Shown piece after piece: positions 1-8,975 of a DNA stretch of 64,000 nt. A model generated the notes under the pieces. It saw nothing but the letters and a program-made list of their open reading frames with translations, was not told the origin of the DNA and did no database searches. The stretch comes from Corynebacterium rouxii. GTDB lineage: Bacteria; Actinomycetota; Actinomycetes; Mycobacteriales; Mycobacteriaceae. A program made the position numbers and the translations under genes. Numbering within the stretch: position 1 is the first letter of the stretch; the number at the start of each line of letters is the position of its first letter. The stretch covers positions 1,178,001 to 1,242,000 of the forward strand of contig NZ_LR738855.1 of the NCBI RefSeq assembly GCF_902702935.1. Direction: 5' to 3'.

Positions 1-806
1 ACGACGCCGATCGTATCATCTAGGTCGCCACGAATGACTGGGAAGCGTGAGTGTCCTGTCTCTATAGCTAATGCGATGAGGTCAAGAACGGTGTCTTCTG
101 CTGAGAGAACTTCAACTGTAGACCGAGGAGTCATCAACTCACCGGCAGTTGTCTCACCAAATTTTAGTGAGCGGTCAAGAACAAGGGCTGTATTTTCATC
201 AATATCGCCAGTTTCCGCAGAACTTTTGACGATGGCCGTGAGCTCTTGAGTGGAACGAGCTGTGGCGAGCTCATCGGCTGGCTCGATTCCCATTTTTCGT
301 ACTGCCCAGTTAGCCGAGTGATTTAAAAACTTGATAAAGCCCTTAAATACGGTATTGAAGGCATTAACTGGTCCGACAACGTGGCGCGCGGTACCCATTG
401 GGTTTGTGATTGCAACGTTTTTGGGCACGAGTTCGCCAAACACCATTGACAAGAACGTCGCGATGATCAACGCCAACACTAAAGCGACAGCTGTGCTTGT
501 CGACGCTTCCAAGCCCATCAATTCCAAAAGCGGTGTTAAAAACTTTGCAAGAACTGGTTCTGCTAGATAACCCGTTGCAAGGGTAGTGATGGTGATACCT
601 AATTGGGCACCAGACAAGACGAAGGAGAGATTTTGATAATCGCGTTGTACCGCCCGAGATTTTTTATCCCCACGCTCATTTACTTCGGTTTCAATGGTTG
701 AGCGCTCCAAACTGGTGAGCGCAAACTCAATGGCAACGAAAAGTCCTGTGCTGGCGGTGAGAAGCACAAAACCTAAGAGCGAGAGGATACTTAACAGAAT
801 GTCCAT
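1..806 (-). CDS. CNNM/CBS-domain transporter-like membrane protein (HlyC/CorC family), partial
   Basis: The reading frame opens at an ATG at 806 and stays open to the window edge, so the C-terminus is missing. The translation starts MDILLSILSLLGFVLL and has several hydrophobic segments in the first ~150 residues, which fit a DUF21/CNNM membrane domain. These include a segment containing LSGAQLGITITTLATGYL and another containing FGELVPKNVAI, a typical family signature (E-x-x-P-K). After about residue 205 the text (DIDENTALVLDRSLKF, then MTPRSTVEVL) matches the linker and first CBS domain. The family is linked to Mg2+/Co2+ efflux or resistance; the substrate here is an inference. The start lies only 26 nt beyond the helicase stop, so the two are convergent neighbours on the same strand order, helicase first. 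Confidence 0.85.
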   Translation of the reverse strand, partial: MDILLSILSLLGFVLLTASTGLFVAIEFALTSLERSTIETEVNERGDKKSRAVQRDYQNLSFVLSGAQLGITITTLATGYLAEPVLAKFLTPLLELMGLEASTSTAVALVLALIIATFLSMVFGELVPKNVAITNPMGTARHVVGPVNAFNTVFKGFIKFLNHSANWAVRKMGIEPADELATARSTQELTAIVKSSAETGDIDENTALVLDRSLKFGETTAGELMTPRSTVEVLSAEDTVLDLIALAIETGHSRFPVIRGDLDDTIGV

Positions 807-830
807 CGTAAGAAATGCTGGGTTAAAGAA

Positions 831-2189
831 TTAACTTCGACCCTTTTGACCATCTTTCTTCTTGTGCCCACCAAACGTTGCGATGGGACGTTTCTTTTTG
901 GATTGCCGTGTACGGAATGAAGGAGATTTGCCGCGCTTGGGCTGATTTGCCTGTGTAGTTGTCTCTTGTTTCTTTCCGCGCTGTGAGGTCTGTTGCTGCG
1001 CACCGAATGGTTGCAACGCTTTGCCATTACGCTTGCGGGCCCCAGTAATATTCGTCAGCTCAGCTGAATCGGCATGCACATCGACGATAACGGGAGAAAC
1101 TCCAGCTTTGCCGAGGAGCTTGTCTACTTCCTCACGTTGGTTATCCATGACAAGTGTGACAACTTTACCGACTGTCCCGGCGCGGGCGGTTCTGCCTGCT
1201 CTATGCACGTAAGCTTTGTGCTCAGCTGGGGGATCTACGTGAACCACTAGATCGACATCGTCGATATCGATTCCCCGGGCTGCGATATCGGTGGCAACAA
1301 GCACGGGAACGCTGCCGTCTGCAAAACCAGCTAGGGCAGCAGCACGTGTGTTGTGTCCTTTATCGCCATGTAAACCAGCTGCGTTAATGCCAATGCGGCG
1401 AAGTTTCTTTACTTGTCGATCAACGCCATGTTTTGTACGCATGAACATGATTGTTTTGCCATCGCGACCAGCAATACGTTCGACTATAGAATTTCGTGCT
1501 TCTCTGTCGCCCACATGGAATCGGTAGTGCGACATAGTCTCTACGGTTGCTTTTACTGCGGTGGTCGAGTGAGTTACTGGATCCGACATGAAGCGATCGA
1601 CCAGTTTATTCACGTCTCCATCGAGTGTTGCTGAGAACAACAATCGCTGAGCAGTCTTCGGGGTAAGTTCCAGTAGCTTGGTTACCTGTGGTAGAAAACC
1701 CATGTCTGTCATCTGATCGGCTTCATCAAGCGTAGAGATCTCTACCTCAGATAGGGAAAGTTTTCCTTGATTAATCAGATCTTGGGCGCGTCCTGGAGTT
1801 GCTACCAGAATGTCGACTGGAGAGGCTAGTGATGTGATGTGTCGCTTGATGCTGACTCCGCCTACTACCTCGAGGACTCGTAAGCCCATAGCAGAAGCAG
1901 GTTCTTCCAAACGTTCGCGAACTTGGGCGGCGAGCTCACGGGTAGGAACTAAGATGAGGCCGCGTGGTTTACCAGGCTTTGACACTCCAGATTCCTGCAG
2001 CCGAGTAATCATGGGTAGGCCGAAAGTAAAAGTTTTACCTGAGCCTGTGGGGCCTCGGCCGAGGATATCTCGTCCGCTTATCGCATCGGGAATAGCCGCC
2101 TCTTGAATAGGGAACGGCTCAACAATGCCCAGGCGAGATAGAACCTGGACGATACCGTTAGGAAGTCCGAGGTCGAGAAAAGAAGTCAT
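831..2189 (-). CDS. DEAD-box ATP-dependent RNA helicase
   Basis: 452-residue superfamily-2 RNA helicase. Motifs appear in order: Q-motif region (PFPIQEAAIP), Walker A GPTGSGKT near residue 47, motif Ia PTRELAAQV, motif II as LDEADQM, motif III SAT, then in the second RecA domain ARGIDI and HRAGRTAR. The last ~80 residues are rich in Lys, Arg and Gln, an RNA-binding tail common in RhlE-type helicases. It probably remodels rRNA or mRNA structure in the cytoplasm, and the exact target cannot be told from sequence. It lies downstream of gnd on the same strand but is separated from it by a strong terminator, so it should have its own promoter in the 100-bp gap. Confidence 0.92.
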   Translation of the reverse strand: MTSFLDLGLPNGIVQVLSRLGIVEPFPIQEAAIPDAISGRDILGRGPTGSGKTFTFGLPMITRLQESGVSKPGKPRGLILVPTRELAAQVRERLEEPASAMGLRVLEVVGGVSIKRHITSLASPVDILVATPGRAQDLINQGKLSLSEVEISTLDEADQMTDMGFLPQVTKLLELTPKTAQRLLFSATLDGDVNKLVDRFMSDPVTHSTTAVKATVETMSHYRFHVGDREARNSIVERIAGRDGKTIMFMRTKHGVDRQVKKLRRIGINAAGLHGDKGHNTRAAALAGFADGSVPVLVATDIAARGIDIDDVDLVVHVDPPAEHKAYVHRAGRTARAGTVGKVVTLVMDNQREEVDKLLGKAGVSPVIVDVHADSAELTNITGARKRNGKALQPFGAQQQTSQRGKKQETTTQANQPKRGKSPSFRTRQSKKKRPIATFGGHKKKDGQKGRS

Positions 2190-2220
2190 TGGGGCAATTC
2201 TACTGCAATCTGTGTGAAAA

Positions 2221-2254
2221 ACAGACAGGCTGGGCGAAAATGCCCAGCCTGTTT
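2221..2254 (-). terminator. Intrinsic terminator of gnd
   Basis: Perfect 11-bp inverted repeat (acaggctgggc / gcccagcctgt) with a 6-nt loop. Read on the minus strand it is followed by ctgttttt, so it ends the gnd transcript. Confidence 0.85.
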
Positions 2255-2292
2255 TCTAAAATCTAAGGTGAATGTTTCGTCGAGAAGAAGCG

Positions 2293-3747
2293 TTAAGCTT
2301 CTACCTCGCTGCGATCACCGGACCACAAGGTGTGGAAGCTTCCGTCTTTATCCGTGCGACGGTAAGTGTGTGCACCGAAAAAATCACGTTGGCCTTGGAT
2401 AAGCGCAGCTGGTAGGCGTTCGGCTCGCAAAGAGTCGTAGTAGGACAACGATGAAGCGAACACTGGAACAGGCAATCCCAGTTGTGTAGCTACAACGACT
2501 ACGCGGCGCCATGAATCGATAAGCGATTCCAGCTCAGTCTTAAAGTAGGGATCCAGTAGGAGGGACGGTAGTTCTGGATTGGCGTCGTAAGCTTCAACGA
2601 TGCGGTTCAGGAACTTTGCGCGAATGATGCAGCCACCGCGCCAGATGGTAGCGAGATCGCGGGGATCGACATCCCAGTTGTGCTCGGCTGATCCGGCGAT
2701 AATTTCGTCGAAGCCCTGTGCATAAGCGACGAGCTTTGAAGCATAAAGCGCACGGCGAATATCTTCTACGAACTGGTTTTTATCGATGTTCAACGACGCC
2801 AGCGATTCCAATGTGCCGGCTGGTAAGTTACCTTGGGCAGCCGTGCGCTGAGTAGTCGCGCCAGAAAGAGCGCGAGCGAATACTGCTTCGCCGATACCAG
2901 TAGTTGCAATACCAAGGTCAAGAGCAGCCTTCACCGTCCAACGACCAGTGCCTTTTTGTCCAGCTTCATCGACGATGAGGTCGATAAGTGGTGTGCCAGT
3001 TTCAGAATCGACCTGAGCGAGCACCTCAGATGTAATCTCAATGAGGTAGGAGTCCAAATCGCCTTGGTTCCACATCTTAAACACATCTGCAATCTCAGAA
3101 GGCTGCATTTCGGTGGCATATCGAAGCAATTGGTATGCCTCGCCGATCACTTGCATATCGGCATATTCGATTCCATTATGAACCATCTTGACGAAGTGGC
3201 CAGCGCCGTCAGGGCCAATGTGAGTAACACATGGTGTGCCGTCAACCTGTGCGGCGATGGATTCGAGTAGTGGGCCAAGTGCTTCCCAAGATTTATCAGG
3301 GCCACCAGGCATGATAGAAGGACCGTTGAGGGCTCCTTCTTCGCCTCCGGAAATACCGGCGCCAACGAAGTTGAGGCCTCGTTGAGCAATTTCGCTTTCA
3401 CGACGAATCGTATCGGTGTAGAGCGCGTTGCCGCCATCGATAATGATGTCGCCTTCATCCATCGCATCGGCAAGTTGGTTGATTACGGCGTCAGTTGCTG
3501 GTCCTGCTTGAACCATGATGATGGCGCGACGAGGCTTTTCTAGCGAACCGACAAATTCTTCGATAGTGGCTGACGGTATAAAGTTGCCTTCGTCTCCGTG
3601 CTGATCCATGAGCGCTTGGGTCTTTTCAAAGCTGCGATTAAAAACAGCAACCGTGTGGCCTTTATGAGCAAAATTGCGTGCGAGGTTCGAACCCATGACA
3701 GCGAGACCGACAACGCCGATCTGCGCTAGTTGTGTTTGATCAGTCAT
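2293..3747 (-). CDS. gnd: 6-phosphogluconate dehydrogenase, decarboxylating
   Basis: 484 residues, the usual length. It oxidises 6-phosphogluconate to ribulose 5-phosphate plus CO2 and makes NADPH in the pentose phosphate pathway. Visible motifs: N-terminal dinucleotide fold GVVGLAVMGSNLARN followed by VFNRS (an NADP-type Arg), substrate loop GAGISGGEEGA, catalytic Lys/Asn in HFVKMVHNGIEY, and the C-terminal GQRDFFGAHTYRR signature. It is transcribed divergently from the thioesterase gene, with about 80 bp between the starts. Confidence 0.97.
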   Translation of the reverse strand: MTDQTQLAQIGVVGLAVMGSNLARNFAHKGHTVAVFNRSFEKTQALMDQHGDEGNFIPSATIEEFVGSLEKPRRAIIMVQAGPATDAVINQLADAMDEGDIIIDGGNALYTDTIRRESEIAQRGLNFVGAGISGGEEGALNGPSIMPGGPDKSWEALGPLLESIAAQVDGTPCVTHIGPDGAGHFVKMVHNGIEYADMQVIGEAYQLLRYATEMQPSEIADVFKMWNQGDLDSYLIEITSEVLAQVDSETGTPLIDLIVDEAGQKGTGRWTVKAALDLGIATTGIGEAVFARALSGATTQRTAAQGNLPAGTLESLASLNIDKNQFVEDIRRALYASKLVAYAQGFDEIIAGSAEHNWDVDPRDLATIWRGGCIIRAKFLNRIVEAYDANPELPSLLLDPYFKTELESLIDSWRRVVVVATQLGLPVPVFASSLSYYDSLRAERLPAALIQGQRDFFGAHTYRRTDKDGSFHTLWSGDRSEVEA

Positions 3748-3828
3748 GACTGTGACAATACCCTGACAGCAACAATTTTACCCACCCAGCTTGCGGAATG
3801 GACATGGAGAAAGACTAGATTGGGCAAC

Positions 3829-4314
3829 ATGAGTAACAACGATGACATTATGGAATTGCTCAAAAGCGCCAATGTCGAAGGCCTGAGTATCGAACAGCTA
3901 GAAGAATTTAACGAAAAGTTAGAAGGATTCTCTAAGACACTCGGTCTACGTTTCACACAAATCAATTCTGAAGGTGTGCATGCGGAACTTCCGGTAGTAG
4001 CTGAGCATCTTCAAGTATCAGGTGTAGTCAATGGTGGTGTGTATTCAGCTCTGGCTGAGACAGCTGGATCAATAGCAAGTGTCGTTGCTGCAGATGAGGC
4101 AATGGCGGTAGGAGTACATTGCGCGACCGATTTCTTGGGAATGGTCCATGTTGGAGTAATCGACGTTTCAGCTGAGATCATCCATCGTGGCCGTACTACC
4201 CACGTGGTGGCTGTTGACATGCACCACAGGGGCAAACTAGTGGCGCGAGCAACACTTCGTACTTTGTTAGTAGCTCCGCAACCAGAAAAGCCCCAGAAAG
4301 ATAAAAAGGTTTAG
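3829..4314 (+). CDS. PaaI-family hotdog-fold thioesterase
   Basis: 161 residues from the chosen ATG. The hotdog core is recognisable: VSGVVNGGVYSALAETAGSIAS matches the family pattern hxGGxxxxLaEtxgs, with the catalytic-type Asn-Gly-Gly and Glu, followed by a strand resembling FLGMVHVGVIDVSAEIIHRGRTT. Such enzymes hydrolyse acyl- or aryl-CoA thioesters; the substrate is unknown. The frame is open upstream to 3730, but TAGATT at 3816-3821 followed by 7 nt and the ATG at 3829 looks like a -10 element of a leaderless transcript, and the upstream residues are not family-like. The stop overlaps the end of corA by 4 bp, convergently. Confidence 0.88.
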   Translation: MSNNDDIMELLKSANVEGLSIEQLEEFNEKLEGFSKTLGLRFTQINSEGVHAELPVVAEHLQVSGVVNGGVYSALAETAGSIASVVAADEAMAVGVHCATDFLGMVHVGVIDVSAEIIHRGRTTHVVAVDMHHRGKLVARATLRTLLVAPQPEKPQKDKKV

Positions 4315-5411
4315 TTTCCAATCCAATTCATCTTTCGGAAGTACCACCACATGAGACTCACGGTTAGTACCATGACAAGAATTACAATGTAGTAGCCGTA
4401 GTTGGTTGCTAGTTCCGGCATATTTTCAAAATTCATTCCGTAAATTCCGGCTATAAGTGTAGGAACCGCTGCCATGCCAACATAGGCAGATATAGCACGC
4501 ATATCAGAGTTTTGCTGTAGTGAAATCTTTGCTACGCCAGCGTCGATTAGGGAACTAAGACGTTCGTCAAAGTTTGCGACAAAGTCCTTGGCTACCATTT
4601 CATGGTCAAGGACATCTCGCAGATACGACCGGAGTTGTTTCGCGATCATATCCTTATGCTGTGTAACGAGCATGCGTAATGCGGGATCTAACGGATCAAT
4701 GGCGTGTCGCATTTCTAAAATTTCGCGTTTAATCATGTAGATGTGCTCGATGTTGAAGCTGCTACCTGGGGTAAATACTTCTTCTTCAAGCTCATCAACT
4801 TCTTCGGCAAGTGTATTGACGATACGCAGGTATCCGTCGACAAGATAATCTGCCCACGCCCAAGCTATGATCATCGGGCCGTAGCTGCTGATTTCTTGCG
4901 GTTCGTCGAGACGCATCGCTAAATCAGGCATAGGGGTGCGGTGTCGGATTGTGATGATGAAGTGTTCGCCAATCAGCATTTGAACTTCACCGGTTTTAAT
5001 AATTTCGTTTGCGTCATCTACCGTTTCGTGATCACGGTAGAAAACTGATCGGACCACCATGAAGATTTGATCGTCGTAGCGTTCGACTTTAGGCCTCTGA
5101 TGTGCAGTTACTGCGTCTTCGACGATAAGTTCGTGGATGTGGAGATCATCAGCAACCTGAATCATGTGTTGTTCGCTGGGTTCTTCGAGAGATAACCACA
5201 TGAAAGCTTTATGGCCCGAAGCAATGAAGTCCTTCACGCGTTTCAAGCCTGATTCGTAATCGAACCACCCTTGAATTGCTCGTCCATCGACATAAATCAT
5301 GCAGTGATCAACAATATCGTCAACACCAAGTTGCTTACGCTCAGCGCTTATGGGGTGCGCGCGGCGATTTCGCGGGGTGAATGCTGGTAGCTGGCGATTC
5401 TTTTCCTTCAT
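4311..5411 (-). CDS. corA: CorA-type magnesium/cobalt transport protein
   Basis: 366 residues. A long cytoplasmic N-terminal domain, rich in acidic and helical segments (ELEEEVFTPG), is followed by two C-terminal membrane helices. The signature GMN triplet sits in IYGMNFENMPEL just after the first helix, and the basic tail WWYFRKMNWIGN ends the protein. CorA forms a homopentameric Mg2+ (also Co2+/Ni2+) channel in the cytoplasmic membrane. Convergent with the thioesterase gene and divergent from the methyltransferase gene. Cobalt uptake could feed the cobalamin pathway further along, but that link is only inference. Confidence 0.95.
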   Translation of the reverse strand: MKEKNRQLPAFTPRNRRAHPISAERKQLGVDDIVDHCMIYVDGRAIQGWFDYESGLKRVKDFIASGHKAFMWLSLEEPSEQHMIQVADDLHIHELIVEDAVTAHQRPKVERYDDQIFMVVRSVFYRDHETVDDANEIIKTGEVQMLIGEHFIITIRHRTPMPDLAMRLDEPQEISSYGPMIIAWAWADYLVDGYLRIVNTLAEEVDELEEEVFTPGSSFNIEHIYMIKREILEMRHAIDPLDPALRMLVTQHKDMIAKQLRSYLRDVLDHEMVAKDFVANFDERLSSLIDAGVAKISLQQNSDMRAISAYVGMAAVPTLIAGIYGMNFENMPELATNYGYYIVILVMVLTVSLMWWYFRKMNWIGN

Positions 5412-5459
5412 AGCTTTATGCAGACCTCTTTTAGTGTTTTAGTGTCTATTATCGAACGT

Positions 5460-6047
5460 ATGCCAACTTGGAACGACATCAAAGCACGAAACCCCCAGCA
5501 TTCACACAACTATGCAAAACGCTGGGAAAATCTCGAAGCTGAAGGTAATGATATCAACGGTGAAGCTCGGCTTATCGACGCCCTCGTTCAGCGTGGATCG
5601 AAAATCCTTGATGCAGGGTGTGGACAAGGACGCGTCGGTGGATACTTATCGGCACGAGGTCATATCGTAACTGGCATAGATATCGATGATTATTTGATTT
5701 CTGAGGCGGAAAAGAAATTCCCAGGCGCAACGTGGCATGTAGGTGACCTAGGGAGTGAATCGATTCCGGATCAGGGATTCGATATTGCTGTATGCGCTGG
5801 GAACGTTATTACTTTTATAGAGCCGGATAAACAAGAAGCCGCTTTAGCGCATATTTTTGAAGCGTTGCGACCAAGTGGCAGGTGCATTATCGGCTTTGGT
5901 GCTGGCAGAGGATATGTGTTTCCGCAATTTTTCGAAGATGCCCGTAACGTAGGATTTATTATTGAAAATAACTTCGAGTCATGGGATCTAGATCCATTGA
6001 CCAACCGGTCTCAATTTCTCGTAGCGTTTTTGCGTAAACCTGAATGA
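5460..6047 (+). CDS. SAM-dependent class I methyltransferase
   Basis: 195 residues from the chosen start. SAM-binding motif I is KILDAGCGQGRVGGYL near residue 50, motif II acidic residue in TGIDIDDYLI, and post-motif sequence FDIAVCAGNVITFIEPDKQ. The substrate is not evident. The frame opens further upstream (5418), but TATTAT at 5447-5452 ends 7 nt before the ATG at 5460, which fits a leaderless promoter, and the residues upstream of that ATG look non-coding. Transcribed divergently from corA. Confidence 0.87.
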   Translation: MPTWNDIKARNPQHSHNYAKRWENLEAEGNDINGEARLIDALVQRGSKILDAGCGQGRVGGYLSARGHIVTGIDIDDYLISEAEKKFPGATWHVGDLGSESIPDQGFDIAVCAGNVITFIEPDKQEAALAHIFEALRPSGRCIIGFGAGRGYVFPQFFEDARNVGFIIENNFESWDLDPLTNRSQFLVAFLRKPE

Positions 6048-6052
6048 GCGAA

Positions 6053-6105
6053 AGAAACACCAGCGAATTTGAAGCGTCGAAATGATCCTGTTCGCTGGTG
6101 TTTCT
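6053..6105. terminator. Bidirectional terminator between the methyltransferase gene and ndh
   Basis: Perfect 15-bp inverted repeat (agaaacaccagcgaa / ttcgctggtgtttct) with a 23-nt loop, between convergent genes. Confidence 0.8.
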
Positions 6106-6123
6106 AAACAGTTGGCGGGCTAG

Positions 6124-7488
6124 TTACTTCTTTTCAGAAGTATCAACCAGCGCAGTAAGTTTTTGCAGTCCAGTACGGCCGTGAAGCTGCTGGCGAGTGG
6201 TGGCGAGATTCCAGCGCTTACGTGAAAGTGCATTAATGCCCCAAGAGAAAGCTGCAGTTGCTCGATTACGGAAGCCGACCAAGAACATCAGGTGGACGAG
6301 AAGCCACATGGCCCAGCCAACAAATCCCGTAACCTCAACTTTTCCGAGCTTTACAACAGCGTTAAAGCGCGACACTGTAGCCATCGAACCCTTGTCGTAG
6401 TATTCGAAGGCTGGGCGTTCAGATGAGGAACGGCCCTCGACCTCAGCAGCAATCTGCTCAGCAACGTATTCACCACCTTGGATTGCTACCTGTGCGACTC
6501 CTGGAAGCTTGTTGAGTGACATCATGTCGCCAATGACAAAGACGTTCTTATCGTCCCCAACAGAAAGATCCTCGTTGACTGGAACTCGTCCTGCGCGATC
6601 AACCTCAACACCAAGTTGCTCTGCAACAAGCTTGCCCAGTGGGGAAGCAGCTACGCCTGCCGACCAGATCTTGCAGAAGGAGTCGATCGTGTGCTCAGAC
6701 CCGTCAACGGTGGACTTATACGTCACTGAGTTTTCGTCTACGCCGGTAACAATTGCGTTCAGCTTGACGGTTACACCAATCTTTTCTAATTCACGCTGTG
6801 CGGTACGTCCCAAACGCTTGCCAAATGGTGGAAGCACCTGAGGGGCTCCATCAAGCAGGATGATCTTCGCGTTGGAAGGCGTGAACTGTGTGTACTCTCC
6901 GGACAGCGTGCGGTGTGCCATTTCTGCGAGCTGACCTGCAAGTTCTACACCGGTTGGTCCTGCGCCAACGATAACAAAAGTCAAGAGACGTTCACGTTCT
7001 TTGGGATCCTCGCACATTTCTGCGCGTTCGAAAGCGCCGATGATACGCGCACGCAGTTCGAGCGCATCATCGATTGTTTTCATGCCCGGCGCGAATTCCG
7101 CGAAGTGATCATTTCCAAAGTAAGACTGCCCTGCGCCAGCGGCGACGATTAGGGAATCGTATTCGATTGTTTTCGAATAATCATCCAAGTCTGCGACGAC
7201 CGTCTTTGATTCGGTGTCAATGTCGGTGACTTCAGCCTTAAGAACGTGAACATTATTTTGCTGTGCAAGAACTTGACGTGTTTGTGGTGCGATTTCACCA
7301 GACGACAGGATACCGGTTGCTACTTGGTAAAGCAGTGGTTGGAAAAGATGGTGGTTTGTCCGGTCGATGAGGGTGATATCGACATCTGCATCTTTGAGGT
7401 TTTGAACTGCGAATAGTCCACCGAAGCCGGAGCCAATAACTACGACGTGGTGGCGTCCACCTTCTGGGCGAAATGGGGTACTAGTCAT
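6124..7488 (-). CDS. ndh: Type II NADH dehydrogenase (NDH-2)
   Basis: 454 residues. A non-proton-pumping flavoprotein that passes electrons from NADH to menaquinone at the inner face of the membrane. Two nucleotide-binding folds are visible: VVVIGSGFGGLFAVQNL near the N-terminus (FAD) and FVIVGAGPTGVELAGQLAE (NADH). The quinone-side motif region VAQVAIQGGEYVAEQI and a hydrophobic C-terminal segment (GWAMWLLVHLMFLVGF) fit membrane attachment. The frame extends upstream to a TTG at 7509, but AAGGAG lies inside that extension, 12 nt before the ATG at 7488, so I chose the ATG. Divergent from the CFA-like gene. Confidence 0.95.
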   Translation of the reverse strand: MTSTPFRPEGGRHHVVVIGSGFGGLFAVQNLKDADVDITLIDRTNHHLFQPLLYQVATGILSSGEIAPQTRQVLAQQNNVHVLKAEVTDIDTESKTVVADLDDYSKTIEYDSLIVAAGAGQSYFGNDHFAEFAPGMKTIDDALELRARIIGAFERAEMCEDPKERERLLTFVIVGAGPTGVELAGQLAEMAHRTLSGEYTQFTPSNAKIILLDGAPQVLPPFGKRLGRTAQRELEKIGVTVKLNAIVTGVDENSVTYKSTVDGSEHTIDSFCKIWSAGVAASPLGKLVAEQLGVEVDRAGRVPVNEDLSVGDDKNVFVIGDMMSLNKLPGVAQVAIQGGEYVAEQIAAEVEGRSSSERPAFEYYDKGSMATVSRFNAVVKLGKVEVTGFVGWAMWLLVHLMFLVGFRNRATAAFSWGINALSRKRWNLATTRQQLHGRTGLQKLTALVDTSEKK

Positions 7489-7665
7489 GGTGATGGAATG
7501 CTCCTTCAAACATTTTTGTAAAGCGCATTAAATTTTAGTGTGATATTTAACCTAACGCGATGATGGTCACAATATTAGACCTATTTGGTGGTAACAGATG
7601 AATTGAGGTGAGGTTGGTGCGCGCCTCCACCCGTATATCTAGCAGAGTTAGTAGGCTTGACCACT

Positions 7666-8961
7666 GTGAATGTCAACGACCAACGTGCCCGAATTAATGC
7701 AGATCGATGGCCAAATATTGCACTGGTTCCGCAAGGTCGTCGTATAGAAGTCAAAGCGCGTAAAGCTGAATCGGAGTTTGCCGCTATATGTGAAAAAGCG
7801 GGAATTCAGCTCTTTGGTGATGCCCCAGACGTCATTGTCCGAGAGGATTCGCTATTTAAACGCATCGCAGCAGCTGGTTGGTTGGGTGTCGCTGAATCGT
7901 ATATGGCAGGTGAGTGGTACGCCGAAAATTTAGTAGATGTTTTGGCAAAACTGATTGTTGCGGGCTATCACCCCAAGATGCCTAAGCTAGATCTCGGCGG
8001 CGACTATTCTGGGATGGAAATCGACACCCAGCTTATTAAGTTATTTTCTGGGGACGGCATGAGCGTTCAAGGAACTTTGTTTTCCTCTGGCGTTCCCACA
8101 ACGGAGCGTATTGCAGTACGCAGTTACGTAAGAGGTGCGGGGCGCGCAAATGAGCCGGCTACCCATTTTGTTGACCAAACTACTCTAAGTGATCCAACTT
8201 TGGTGGAAAAAGCTGACCTTGGTGCAGGTCAATTGCGTTCTACAACTGCACTTTTGGATTCAGCTGGAGTTCATGCGGGAACACACTTACTGGATTTCCC
8301 AAGTTCAGGCGGCGCCTTAGCTATTAATGCGTGCCATCGAGGAGCTACGGTTGATGCGCTTACCACGGACTTGGATTTTGCCACTGATATTCGCGAAATA
8401 TTGGATTTAGCGAACGTAGAAGGCAGTGCTCATGTTGAGCTTATCGACGATCCAATCCCAGTATCCAAAACCTGGCCTACACAGTATGACGCGATTACGA
8501 GCGTCGAAAAACTCGAACTGATGCAACCAGGGATGAAGAAACGATATGTACAAGCCATCGATCGGATGCTTGCAGTTGGCGGAGCACTTGCATGCCAAAG
8601 TGTAGTTTTAAACGAGGCAAAAGCCGATATTGCTGCAGCAGCCATGAGCGTGCATAAAGCCTATGTTTGGCCTGCATTTAGCCCTATGCGATTGTCGGAA
8701 ATGCATAAACTAGTAGACCGTTTTACCAATTTAAGAATTATCTCCCAGACCCATTTTCCTGGTCACTATCAGGCAGGTCTCCGTTTGCAGAGAGAAACGT
8801 TTGAAGGCAATATTCGCCAAGCTGCGGCTGATGGTTTTGACGTGGTTTATCGGCGCTTATGGATCTACCAATTAGCGATGCGCGAAGCGCTATTTGTTGC
8901 AGGTGCTGTCGATGCCGTGCAGTGTATTGCGACTACACGGCATCGACGTGGTGGTAGGTAA
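7666..8961 (+). CDS. CFA-synthase-like protein (UfaA-type) with degenerate methyltransferase site
   Basis: About 431 residues, the size of cyclopropane-fatty-acyl-phospholipid synthases. The N-terminal half (SLFKRIAAAGWLGVAESYMAGEW) matches the family lipid-binding region. In the C-terminal half the expected SAM motif hLEIGCGWG is replaced by HLLDFPSSGGALAI, SVEM is SVEKLELM, and the usual IFPGG region reads VWPAFSP, so enzyme activity is doubtful. The C-terminus (RRLWIYQLAMREALFVAGAVDAVQ) keeps the family fold. GTG at 7666 was chosen because TAGGCT ends 8 nt upstream (leaderless pattern); a TTG at 7657 is the alternative. Divergent from ndh. Confidence 0.8.
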   Translation: MNVNDQRARINADRWPNIALVPQGRRIEVKARKAESEFAAICEKAGIQLFGDAPDVIVREDSLFKRIAAAGWLGVAESYMAGEWYAENLVDVLAKLIVAGYHPKMPKLDLGGDYSGMEIDTQLIKLFSGDGMSVQGTLFSSGVPTTERIAVRSYVRGAGRANEPATHFVDQTTLSDPTLVEKADLGAGQLRSTTALLDSAGVHAGTHLLDFPSSGGALAINACHRGATVDALTTDLDFATDIREILDLANVEGSAHVELIDDPIPVSKTWPTQYDAITSVEKLELMQPGMKKRYVQAIDRMLAVGGALACQSVVLNEAKADIAAAAMSVHKAYVWPAFSPMRLSEMHKLVDRFTNLRIISQTHFPGHYQAGLRLQRETFEGNIRQAAADGFDVVYRRLWIYQLAMREALFVAGAVDAVQCIATTRHRRGGR

Positions 8962-8975
8962 GACCTTTTACGGGG

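Noticed and set aside
2833..3270. Plus-strand open frame of 145 residues opposite gnd
   Set aside because: Antisense shadow of gnd.
7536..7560. DtxR-like iron box before ndh (tttaacctaac)
   Set aside because: Only half of the palindrome matches the consensus, and ndh is not a typical DtxR target.
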